A stretch of 64,000 nt of DNA, from contig CABUHS010000006.1 of the NCBI GenBank assembly GCA_902491535.1, positions 1 to 64,000 on the forward strand, written 5' to 3'. Below, piece after piece: positions 15,261-22,796 of the stretch. The notes beneath the pieces are model-generated. The model was not told the DNA's origin. It saw only the letters and a list, made by a program, of their open reading frames with translations, and did no database searches. Source of the stretch: an uncultured Eubacteriales bacterium. GTDB lineage: Bacteria > Bacillota > Clostridia > Oscillospirales > CAG-272. Positions within the stretch are counted from its first letter, which is position 1. Every line of letters starts with the position of its first letter. Made by a program: the position numbers and the translations under genes.

Positions 15261-16820
15261 ATGATCGGAAAAAAACTGACAGAACTTAGGAAAATGCGCG
15301 CGATCACTCAGGAAAGTCTTGCTGAACGGCTCGACGTTTCGCGTCAGACTGTTCAGAAATGGGAGAGCGATGCGGCGATACCTGACGTTTCCAAGCTTAT
15401 AATGCTGAGTGAACTTTTCGGAGTAACGATTGAGGAGCTTCTCGGAATGTCTGTAAAGCCGGGGAAGAATATGCGTTATCCTTCTGATAAGATCCCGGAT
15501 TATGAAAATATGGGCGGCGCTTTTTACGAACAGCTTCCTCTTGAGCTTCAGCAGTCGTCTGAAGAGGGCAGGGATGTTGCACATCTTACAGGACTTTTGA
15601 CGGAGATCGCAAAGCTACCGCGCTGCCGTGCGAAAAAGGATCTTTCCGAAGTCGCATACCGAATGCTGAATGCTGCTCCGCAGAGGATAGATTATAAGTA
15701 CAGCGAGCCGTCTGATATTGACGGAATAACGATGCTTTGCGATTTTCCGGCGGTTGATCCGGTTCCGGAGCGCAGAATACTTGAGGATAAGATACGCGGC
15801 GCATGGCTCGGACGTGTGATCGGATGCGATCTCGGAAAACCGCTTGAAGGACTTCATCTGAAAGAACTTATACCAGGACTTACCGCTTGCGGAAACTATC
15901 CCGTACACCGATATGTTACAGCGGCGGATGCTACAGAGGAATTTAAGGTCAATAAGCTTGCGACGATCGACGCGATCGAAAAGGCAGGAGCAGCCGCTGT
16001 TGACGACGATACAAATTATACCGCGATGGCGGCATACCTTATAGATCGTCACGGACGTGATTTTACGTCGTATGAGCTTGCACGTCTTTGGATCGACGTT
16101 CAGATAAAAGAGATGTACTGCACCGCGGAGCAGGTGGCGTTTGTAAATACGCTGAACGGATATCGTCCTCCGGATACGGCAACATATCACAATCCGTACC
16201 GCGAATGGGTAGGCGCGCAGATAAGAGCGGATTACTACGGATATATAAATCCGGGCGATCCCGCAGCGGCTGCGGAATATGCATTCCGCGACGCAAGAGT
16301 ATCGCATGTGAAGAACGGAATATACGGCGCAATGTTTGTGGCCGCTATGATAGCAAGAGCGGCTGTAAGCAGCGATCCTGCCGATATCGTGAAAACAGGA
16401 TTACGCTGTATTCCGGGAACATCCCGTCTTTATGAGGCGGTATCAGATGTTCTTTCGGGATATGAGAGCGGAGTCAGTGCCGCAGAATGGTCAAAGAGCT
16501 TTAATGAAAAATGGGATGATGAATCTCAGCATCACTGGTGCCATGTTATTTCCAATGCGTGCATTGTGGCGGCGGCGATCCTGTATGGCGGCGGTGATCT
16601 TCCCACAAGTGTATGCTTTGCGGTCAATGAAGGCTTTGATACCGACTGCAACGGCGCTACTGTCGGATCTGTCGTCGGCATGATGTGCGGTGCGGCGGCA
16701 ATTCCCGAAGAATGGTACAGACCTTTTCACGGGAAGCTTCGCACTTCGCTCAATCCGGTCGGAACGGTGACGTTCGACGAGCTTGTCGAAAAGACTATGA
16801 AGCATATAGGTAATAAATAA
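15261..16820 (+). CDS. HTH (XRE) - ADP-ribosylglycohydrolase fusion, copy 2
   Basis: 519 residues, the same layout as the preceding gene: HTH at 1-62 with a nearly identical recognition helix (DVSRQTVQKWESD), linker, then the hydrolase domain with RGAWLGRVIGCDLGKP, DDDTNY and DTDCNGATVGS. The two HTH domains differ at only a handful of positions while the linker and hydrolase diverge more, implying a shared DNA target with possibly different ligands. GAAAGGAC precedes the ATG by about 10 bases. Both copies keep all visible metal ligands, so both are probably active. A short dyad at 16834-16853 and then a structured region follow. Confidence 0.88.
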   Translation: MIGKKLTELRKMRAITQESLAERLDVSRQTVQKWESDAAIPDVSKLIMLSELFGVTIEELLGMSVKPGKNMRYPSDKIPDYENMGGAFYEQLPLELQQSSEEGRDVAHLTGLLTEIAKLPRCRAKKDLSEVAYRMLNAAPQRIDYKYSEPSDIDGITMLCDFPAVDPVPERRILEDKIRGAWLGRVIGCDLGKPLEGLHLKELIPGLTACGNYPVHRYVTAADATEEFKVNKLATIDAIEKAGAAAVDDDTNYTAMAAYLIDRHGRDFTSYELARLWIDVQIKEMYCTAEQVAFVNTLNGYRPPDTATYHNPYREWVGAQIRADYYGYINPGDPAAAAEYAFRDARVSHVKNGIYGAMFVAAMIARAAVSSDPADIVKTGLRCIPGTSRLYEAVSDVLSGYESGVSAAEWSKSFNEKWDDESQHHWCHVISNACIVAAAILYGGGDLPTSVCFAVNEGFDTDCNGATVGSVVGMMCGAAAIPEEWYRPFHGKLRTSLNPVGTVTFDELVEKTMKHIGNK

Positions 16821-16874
16821 AAATATTTACATACCGTATGTTGAGACGGTACTGGAATCGGTTTCTGCACGCAT

Positions 16875-17015
16875 TGGAAAGGTAAAGGCGTATGAACTGC
16901 AGTTTATATTCCGCGTTGACCGAGGGTTCCTAGTACACTGAATCCAACGCTCCTTAAGAACGGCTAACTGAAGAAGCCTGCTTAGGGAGCAGAGAAAACT
17001 TTAACCACACTTATT
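16875..17015 (+). ncRNA. Candidate structured RNA
   Basis: This gene-free stretch folds into nested helices. GCGTTG (16913-16918) pairs with CAACGC (16945-16950); inside, GGTTC (16925-16929) pairs with GAATC (16940-16944) around a 10-nt loop. GCTCCTTAAG (16949-16958) pairs over all 10 positions with CTTAGGGAGC (16981-16990), enclosing GGCT/AGCC (16962-16965 with 16975-16978). The two bases GC at 16949-16950 are claimed by both main helices, as in a switch or coaxial stack. Ends are not defined. The size and location would fit a clostridial orphan RNA such as the raiA motif, but I cannot confirm that from memory. No riboswitch class that I can recite matches. Confidence 0.45.
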
Positions 17016-17029
17016 GCAAACGTATAAGC

Positions 17030-17066
17030 TTGTAGACCGCCTGTGATTTTTTGGGGCGGTCTACAA
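17030..17066. repeat. 12-bp perfect hairpin before the long sigma factor gene
   Basis: TTGTAGACCGCC (17030-17041) and GGCGGTCTACAA (17055-17066) are exact complements. The loop, not the flank, holds the T-run, so this is not a standard terminator for the plus strand; it may close the structured RNA or act as a protein-binding dyad. Confidence 0.6.
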
Positions 17067-17155
17067 AAAATATTATATTAAAGTCCGAACGCAAAACGAA
17101 TTATTACGACTATATGGGTGAACGTTCAAAAGCATTCCGGAAAGCAGGGCGAAAT

Positions 17156-18784
17156 ATGACAAACGATGAAATCATTCAATATTATGATTATCTGATGCGA
17201 CTTGCAGCATCAAAATGCAATTCGCGTTCTGATGCGGAAGACCTTGTGGGTGACACTATGCTTGCTGCTTTTGCCTATATGCACAGAGGCGGAACAATAG
17301 AGCATCCTAAAACTTGGTTTGTCAATACTCTTTACCATAAGCATAATGATAATCTCCGTAAAAAATACCATTCTCCTGTCACAGTATGTTTAGGTGAGGG
17401 ATTTGATATTTCGGAAGAAGAAACCGAGGAGTATCTTTCTTCGGAAGAAGCGTCAAAAGTGCGGAAGGAGCTAAATCATCTTGCGTATATTACGCGCGAA
17501 GTTATGATTCGCTTTTATTATGGGAATCAAAGTGTTGCGGATATTGCTGTGGGACTTGATATTCCCGAAGGTACAGTGAAGAGCCGTTTATCCACCGGTC
17601 GCAGTCAGATGAAGAAAGGACTTGAATCAATGGAAACAAGAGAAAACTATTTACCCGGACAACTTTGTCTGTCTTTTGGCGGCTTAGGCGGACTGAAAGG
17701 AGAGCCGATGTCGCTTGTTGAGGATGATCTGATTGTACAAAACCTTCTGATTCTGGCTTATGAAAAGCCGATTACTATCAGTGATCTTTCAAAAGCAATC
17801 GGTATTCCTGCAGCATACATTGAGCCGATCATCAAAAAACTTGTGGATGGCGAATTGATGGTACAGATGGATAGCGGTAAGGTATATTCGGATTTTATTA
17901 TTACAAAGCCGCAAGATATACTTCAAAACTTCAGGCCTCAGCTTGATTTTGCGCATAAGCATTTCGATATGATATGGGATATTCTTCAAAAAATGTCGGC
18001 TAAGATCTCTAAAATGCCTTTTGTGCAGAGCATGAGCAATAAAGAAAAGACGAAACTTGATAGGTATGCCGTTTTGAAAGCTTTACAGGATTTTCAGCAA
18101 TTTGGTTCCGATAAGATTGAAATGCCTAAATTTCCGAAGCGGAAGGGCGGCGGTTGGTGGTATGCGCAAGCGACAGCGTTTGATGCCGGATATAATATGA
18201 GGGAGTACACGGAAGCTTCAGAATATGCGATACATGGCGGTCATCGCACATCGGAAGCGTTGTCGGTTGGACGGACAAAGCGAATCCGCTTTTATGAGTT
18301 CGATACTACACTATTGGATAGTCCTCATCGTTACGGCGATGCATATGAACTGTATTTTAAATATATCATTCCTTTGCTATGGCACATTTATGATGATATT
18401 CCTCTTGAAACCTCCGATATTCCTAATGAGTTTATTTCTTATATGCCTACACTTGAAACACTTGGTATAATCGGGCATGATCAGGGTAAACCATGTGTAA
18501 GGATTCCCGTTTTGGAGAAAACAGAATATGATAATATGTGTGCTGTCATTAAAAGTGCTACGGAGGAAATTAAATCTGTAATCGGAGATGAATTTACGAC
18601 CTTTATTGCTTCGATGAAAACACCGCTTCCCAAACATCTGACCTCTGTTCCGGAACTTTTCAGATACCAGGAAGCAACAAAATATTTTGTTATGGCTATT
18701 ATTCGCGAAGCGTATAATAAGGGTTTACATCTGAAAGATGTTGACTACTGTTGTCCTCCGGTAGTATTGGTTTACGAGGAATAA
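17156..18784 (+). CDS. Sigma-70 family factor with long C-terminal extension
   Basis: 542 residues from ATG 17156 (weak ribosome site CAGGGCG). Residues 1-75 resemble ECF region 2 (DAEDLVGDTMLAA), residues about 105-160 region 4 (VADIAVGLDIPEGTVKSRLSTGRSQMKKG). About 370 further residues start with a winged-helix-like segment (ITISDLSKAIGIPAAYIEPIIKKL) and continue with an alpha/beta region containing GGGWWYAQA and HGGHRTSEAL. No anti-sigma factor gene is adjacent, so the extension may sense a signal itself. Base composition appears more AT-rich than the flanking genes, hinting at transfer. The start could be at the upstream ATG 17114. The exact target promoters and signal are unknown. Confidence 0.8.
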   Translation: MTNDEIIQYYDYLMRLAASKCNSRSDAEDLVGDTMLAAFAYMHRGGTIEHPKTWFVNTLYHKHNDNLRKKYHSPVTVCLGEGFDISEEETEEYLSSEEASKVRKELNHLAYITREVMIRFYYGNQSVADIAVGLDIPEGTVKSRLSTGRSQMKKGLESMETRENYLPGQLCLSFGGLGGLKGEPMSLVEDDLIVQNLLILAYEKPITISDLSKAIGIPAAYIEPIIKKLVDGELMVQMDSGKVYSDFIITKPQDILQNFRPQLDFAHKHFDMIWDILQKMSAKISKMPFVQSMSNKEKTKLDRYAVLKALQDFQQFGSDKIEMPKFPKRKGGGWWYAQATAFDAGYNMREYTEASEYAIHGGHRTSEALSVGRTKRIRFYEFDTTLLDSPHRYGDAYELYFKYIIPLLWHIYDDIPLETSDIPNEFISYMPTLETLGIIGHDQGKPCVRIPVLEKTEYDNMCAVIKSATEEIKSVIGDEFTTFIASMKTPLPKHLTSVPELFRYQEATKYFVMAIIREAYNKGLHLKDVDYCCPPVVLVYEE

Positions 18785-18816
18785 ATATTGGTTTTAACAA
18801 TTGAATAACGATAATA

Positions 18817-18860
18817 CCGCCGAGAGCAACTATGCTGTTACTTTCGGCGGAGTTTTCTTT
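18817..18860 (+). terminator. Terminator after the long sigma factor gene
   Basis: CCGCCGAGAG (18817-18826) pairs with CTTTCGGCGG (18841-18850) with one G-T, followed by AGTTTTCTTT. Confidence 0.8.
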
Positions 18861-19195
18861 AATGAAACAAGGTGTTTGCTGGCTGAATCTCAGACATTCT
18901 TGATTGTTGCATACAAACTATCATATATATTAAAAAGAAAGGACTGTTTTGATCTGACAGAACCTTTTACATTAAACGGTACAGTTATTAACTAATGCCG
19001 CTCTTATATATCGAGTTATATTGCTCTAAAATTTATCGGAATTTCCTTATCTTTAACATATAAAACATCATGCGTGCATAAAAATTGAAATAGGTCCGCA
19101 GTACAGCGGTTTATGTTTTAAATTTTGTGCTAAAGCAAAGTCTGATCCGACGATACGGAGATCGGATGATAATACAGAAAGGAAAGGCCATAATA
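18861..19195 (+). other. Gene-free stretch before the S1-domain gene
   Basis: AT-rich, with no convincing ORF. The only structure noticed is a 6-bp hairpin ATCCGA/TCGGAT close to 19145-19172 in the leader of the S1 gene. A small ORF at 18801-18995 overlaps the terminator and is not believed. Confidence 0.4.
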
Positions 19196-20173
19196 ATGTC
19201 ACTGAATTGCTACAAACCTGAGGGAATGCTGATAGGAACGGAGGAAAACCGGGAATTTTTGTCGTCTCCGTCCGGAATAGAACGGGCGATGGCGAGCGGA
19301 AAGATACTTGAGGCTATGGCGGTACTTTGCGACGGCGATATGACGCTGACGGTAGATCTCGGTTGCATGAGAGGAGTGATCCCTCATTCAGAGGCAGCTT
19401 ATCAGCCTGACGGTACTCCGCTTAAGGATATTGCGGTCATAACGCGTGTCGGAAAAGCGGTATGTTTCCGTGTCATTTCGGTGGAGCATGATGAAAACGG
19501 CCGTCCTTATGCGGTGCTGTCAAGGCGTGCAGCTCAGCGTGAATGTACGATGAACTATCTTATGTCGCTTGTAGAGGGGGATATTGTTCCTGCCAGAGTT
19601 ACACATCTTGAACATTTCGGTGCATTTGTGGATATCGGCTGCGGGGTTGTATCGCTTATGTCGATAGACTGTATATCTGTATCACGGATATGCCATCCGC
19701 GCGACCGTTTTTATGTGGGAATGAATATTAGTGCTGTTATAAAAAGTATGGAATTTTCCTCGGGTGGCATGCTGTCACGAATTTATGTTTCACATAAAGA
19801 ATTGCTCGGAACGTGGCAGGAGAATGCCGATCTTTTTTCGGCGGGACAGACTGTCTCGGGTGTTGTGAGAAGTATTGAAGAATACGGTATTTTCGTAGAG
19901 CTTACGCCGAATCTTGCCGGTCTTGCGGAATTCAGGGACGATGTTGCTGTCGGTCAGAGTGCTGCGGTATATATAAAGAATATTATTCCGGAGCGCATGA
20001 AGATAAAGCTTGTACTTATAGATTCATATAAAGAAGAACTTCCTCCGGTTAAGATGCGCTATTACATAGACTGCAAGACCGATACGCATATAGATTGCTG
20101 GAGATATTCTCCGCGTGGATGCCCGCGGGTAATAGAAACATGTTTTTCACAATACGGAGCGGTTCATATCTGA
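19196..20173 (+). CDS. S1-domain RNA-binding protein
   Basis: 325 residues from ATG 19196, preceded by AAAGGAAAGG. It holds three S1-like (OB-fold) repeats: about 35-105 (degenerate, containing GCMRGVIPHSEA), 125-195 (GDIVPARVTHLEHFGAFVDIG, a clear S1 start), and 215-280 (GQTVSGVVRSIEEYGIFVELTPNLAGL). Such proteins bind single-stranded RNA and in Firmicutes act as ribosomal protein S1-like translation factors or RNA-decay partners. Firmicute S1-like proteins usually have four repeats, so this three-repeat form is short. It is monocistronic, ending at a good terminator. Confidence 0.88.
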   Translation: MSLNCYKPEGMLIGTEENREFLSSPSGIERAMASGKILEAMAVLCDGDMTLTVDLGCMRGVIPHSEAAYQPDGTPLKDIAVITRVGKAVCFRVISVEHDENGRPYAVLSRRAAQRECTMNYLMSLVEGDIVPARVTHLEHFGAFVDIGCGVVSLMSIDCISVSRICHPRDRFYVGMNISAVIKSMEFSSGGMLSRIYVSHKELLGTWQENADLFSAGQTVSGVVRSIEEYGIFVELTPNLAGLAEFRDDVAVGQSAAVYIKNIIPERMKIKLVLIDSYKEELPPVKMRYYIDCKTDTHIDCWRYSPRGCPRVIETCFSQYGAVHI

Positions 20174-20185
20174 ATACTGTAATCT

Positions 20186-20218
20186 GCCGTCCGCTTATGC
20201 GGACGGCTGTTTGTTTTT
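20186..20218 (+). terminator. Terminator of the S1-domain gene
   Basis: GCCGTCCGC-TTAT-GCGGACGGC followed by TGTTTGTTTTT. Confidence 0.9.
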
Positions 20219-20273
20219 GAATTGTAGTATATATTTAGGGAAAAATATTTAAAACATATGATTTATATGCTGC

Positions 20274-20302
20274 TTGACAATCACACGAATGTATTGTATA
20301 AT
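20274..20302 (+). promoter_or_regulatory. Perfect consensus sigma-A promoter of the DUF1836 gene
   Basis: TTGACA (20274-20279), 17-bp spacer, TATAAT (20297-20302). The likely start near 20309 gives a leader of about 118 bases before the ribosome site. Confidence 0.9.
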
Positions 20303-20426
20303 CATAATAATGGATTATCATCAAAGCAAATGTATAATTTCAGATGTTGTACAGTTTTTAAGGTATTACCGATATCTGAACAGCTCAAATTTTGGCATGA
20401 CGCGATCATGCGGGACGGAGAGTTAT

Positions 20427-21023
20427 ATGAATATCAATATAAAGTCACAATATATTCCGGGAACGATCATTCCCAAAGACAGTACAAACGGAGCTACGGG
20501 ACTTAAATTTCTTGACAATATCTTTTTTATGTCTGACGGTATCATGCTCAGCCGCATAAGAGAGATTGCCGGAATTGACGGTTCAACGATACAGAACTGG
20601 GTAAAGCGCGGATGGCTTGGAAATACTGTTAATAAGCATTACAGTCAGATGCAGCTTGCCAGAATACTTATAATAAATATGTTACGCACTTCGATGAAGC
20701 TTGAAAAGATCGATTTTCTGCTTCACTATATAAACGGAAATCTCGACAGCCGTGCGGACGATATTATTCCCGAACCGATTTTGTTCGATTATATATGCCG
20801 TATTGTCGACAGGACAGAAAGCTGCGGTGTAGTGACTTCGGAGCAGTTAATTGAAATTATTTCTGAGGAGACTGCGGATTATGTTGAGTGTCTGCCGGGA
20901 GCTAATTTCCGCCTGCGGAATGCGCTTGAGGTTATAATTCTGTCGTATTATGCGTCGGTTGCCGCTACGTTTTCAGAACAGCGCTTCGCGGCGCTTACAG
21001 GTGAATCTTCCGAAGCGGAATGA
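20427..21023 (+). CDS. DUF1836 (MerR-like) regulator
   Basis: 198 residues from the ATG at 20427, preceded by GGACGGAG at 20413-20420; the longer frame to 20274 starts inside the promoter and is rejected. The MerR-type helix-turn-helix lies at about residues 40-75 (IREIAGIDGSTIQNWVKRGW then YSQMQLARILIINMLR; the gap between them is short). The rest is helical and matches the DUF1836 family of Clostridia and Lactobacillales, thought to be transcription regulators; the ligand is unknown. It may be autoregulated by its strong promoter. Confidence 0.85.
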   Translation: MNINIKSQYIPGTIIPKDSTNGATGLKFLDNIFFMSDGIMLSRIREIAGIDGSTIQNWVKRGWLGNTVNKHYSQMQLARILIINMLRTSMKLEKIDFLLHYINGNLDSRADDIIPEPILFDYICRIVDRTESCGVVTSEQLIEIISEETADYVECLPGANFRLRNALEVIILSYYASVAATFSEQRFAALTGESSEAE

Positions 21024-21111
21024 TCTGCACATATATGTAAAATCAGACTAAAAAATTTTTCACGAATAAGCATACCTTTTTCCGGTCATGATAGACCGGG
21101 GGGAATTATGC

Positions 21112-21555
21112 TTGAAAATTCGGTTTGGACAGACTTTTAAATATATTTCGGTATTTGCTGTCGGAGCGGTACTGTATCCGATCTTGGAGATATTATGGCG
21201 CGGATATACCCATCCTTCGATGGCAGTTGTCGGCGGAATATGTTTTTGCGGAATATGGTTTGTAAATGAAAAGCTTATGTACAGATACGGTACGGTGTTC
21301 AGGGCACTTTTGTGCAGCGGTATTATAACCGCGGTGGAGCTTTGCTCCGGAGTACTTCTGAATACTGTTCTCGGCTTGAAAGTTTGGGATTATTCTATGC
21401 GTCCTTTTAATTTTATGGGACAGATATGCATCGGATATACCTTTCTTTGGTTTGCACTGTCGATACCCGTTTCTGCGATATGCGCACGTATTATATCGCG
21501 GATGCGCGGCGGTGAGAGCGCGGATGACGTCGGAAACGGCTTTTCTGATAAATAA
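21112..21555 (+). CDS. CmpB-type membrane protein (PF06541-like), short
   Basis: 147 residues if translation starts at TTG 21112, 8 bases after GGGGGG; an ATG at 21088 lies before that site and lacks its own. Four hydrophobic segments are visible. The C-terminal pattern VWDYSMRPFNFMGQICIGYTF (read in two pieces) resembles the 'WDYSxxxFNxxGxxC' signature of the putative ABC-transporter type IV/CmpB family, also seen in the gene at 52966. The function of this family is not established. The stop lies 28 bases before the start of the metallo-hydrolase, so co-transcription is likely. Confidence 0.7.
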   Translation: MKIRFGQTFKYISVFAVGAVLYPILEILWRGYTHPSMAVVGGICFCGIWFVNEKLMYRYGTVFRALLCSGIITAVELCSGVLLNTVLGLKVWDYSMRPFNFMGQICIGYTFLWFALSIPVSAICARIISRMRGGESADDVGNGFSDK

Positions 21556-21583
21556 AACGGACGGTAAAGGAAAGGTGAGACGT

Positions 21584-22537
21584 TTGAGCCAAAAAAGGAA
21601 TAAAAAGAGCTATAACGGCGCTGCACGCTCCGTGGGCGGTATCATAGGTATTATGATAACCGTACTTGTCTCGATTCTGATTCTGTATTTTGTCGGCGGA
21701 AGCTTTGATTTCAGCGGCGGCTTTTCCTTTTCGTTTTTTTATCCCGGCGATGATCCTTATACATCTGACATTTCTGCTGAGGAATGTTCGGTACATATAA
21801 TAGATGTAGGACAGGGCGATTCGATACTTTTGTCTGTCGGCAGCGGCGAGTATATTCTCATTGATGCAGGACCTGTAAGCTCGCGCGGTGTGCTGTGCGA
21901 ATATCTGAGTGCGGTCGGTGTTGACAAAATAAACTGGCTTGTACTTACACATCCGCATGACGATCATATCGGTGGGGCAGCCGAAGTTATAAAGAAATTT
22001 AAGGTGGATAATATTCTTATGCCTGCACTTACTGCGGACTCTTCTGTTTTTGCGGCTCTTCTCGACGCCGCAGAGCGCGGCGGCTGCTCCGTTCAGACGG
22101 TTTCATCGGGATATACTTTCAGCGCCGGCAAACTGAAATGCACCGTGCTTTCCCCGGTGCGGAATGAATACGAGGATGAGAACAACTGGAGTATTGTAAT
22201 GAAAGCGAATTACGGTATGATTTCAATGCTGTTTACGGGCGATGCGCAGGAGCAGGCGGAATCTGATATTATCCGGAAATTCGGCTCGGGTATACTTAAA
22301 AGCGATCTGCTTAAGGTCGGACATCACGGCTCGCCGGATTCCTCCTCGGAACAATTTATAAAAGCAGTTTCTCCGACATTCGCGGTGATAAGCTGCGGCG
22401 AGAATAATACATACGGTCATCCGGATATAACGGTTGTGGAAAGACTCTCAGAGGCAGGCGCACAGATTTACCGCACAGACGAGGAAGGCGGGATAATATT
22501 TGTATCGGACGGCGAAAAGATGTGGCGAAAAAAATAA
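21584..22537 (+). CDS. ComEC/Rec2-like metallo-beta-lactamase-fold hydrolase, membrane-anchored
   Basis: 317 residues from TTG 21584, 6 to 8 bases after AAAGGAAAGG; earlier starts would run into the previous gene. One N-terminal transmembrane segment (IMITVLVSILILYFVGG) is followed by an extracellular MBL domain: VIDVGQGDS-type start (IIDVGQGDS), metal motif THPHDDHIGG, and KVGHHGSPDSS near the end. This matches the C-terminal domain of the competence protein ComEC without its channel, a common secreted or anchored form in Clostridia. A nuclease or phosphodiesterase role at the cell surface is likely but unproven. Confidence 0.87.
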   Translation: MSQKRNKKSYNGAARSVGGIIGIMITVLVSILILYFVGGSFDFSGGFSFSFFYPGDDPYTSDISAEECSVHIIDVGQGDSILLSVGSGEYILIDAGPVSSRGVLCEYLSAVGVDKINWLVLTHPHDDHIGGAAEVIKKFKVDNILMPALTADSSVFAALLDAAERGGCSVQTVSSGYTFSAGKLKCTVLSPVRNEYEDENNWSIVMKANYGMISMLFTGDAQEQAESDIIRKFGSGILKSDLLKVGHHGSPDSSSEQFIKAVSPTFAVISCGENNTYGHPDITVVERLSEAGAQIYRTDEEGGIIFVSDGEKMWRKK

Positions 22538-22585
22538 TGTATTAATTATCTAATAAATATATCGCTGCGTAATGCCGTAAAACTA

Positions 22586-22614
22586 TTGACAAACAGACAA
22601 CAAAGATGTATGCT
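22586..22614 (+). promoter_or_regulatory. Promoter upstream of the FeoAB fusion
   Basis: TTGACA (22586-22591), 17-bp spacer, TATGCT (22609-22614). The spacer is occupied by the left arm of the 13-bp inverted repeat at 22592-22656. The remaining leader is about 180 bases. Confidence 0.6.
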
Positions 22615-22656
22615 TTATTTGCGTATGTTATCAGGCATATATTTTTGTTGTCTGTT
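22592..22656. repeat. 13-bp inverted repeat overlapping the feo promoter
   Basis: AACAGACAACAAA (22592-22604) and TTTGTTGTCTGTT (22644-22656) are exact complements 39 bases apart, followed by GTTTTT. It could end transcripts from the upstream MBL gene; it could also be bound by a regulator because it covers the promoter spacer. Further dyads (CCCTGA/TCAGGG) lie in 22664-22725. Confidence 0.55.
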
Positions 22657-22796
22657 GTTTTTACCCTGAAACAACAAGATTCCGGCGGGTCAGGTTCTTA
22701 TTGCTGCTGATAAGATTCTGTCAGGGGATACGGCAATATCTGTTTGGATCATTCGTATCAAATAATAAGTTTGTTATATAAGAAAGGCAATATGAA

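Noticed and set aside
13647..16820. Classical toxin-antitoxin or defence module
   Set aside because: An HTH plus an ADP-ribosylglycohydrolase recalls DarT/DarG or DraT/DraG, but no ADP-ribosyltransferase gene is nearby, so a regulator or metabolic enzyme is more likely.
18801..18995. 64-codon ORF after the sigma factor gene
   Set aside because: It overlaps the terminator stem at 18817-18860, has no ribosome site and no recognisable content.
20274..20426. Extended N-terminus of the DUF1836 gene
   Set aside because: The frame begins within the TTGACA box itself, so it cannot be transcribed from that promoter; ATG 20427 has a ribosome site.
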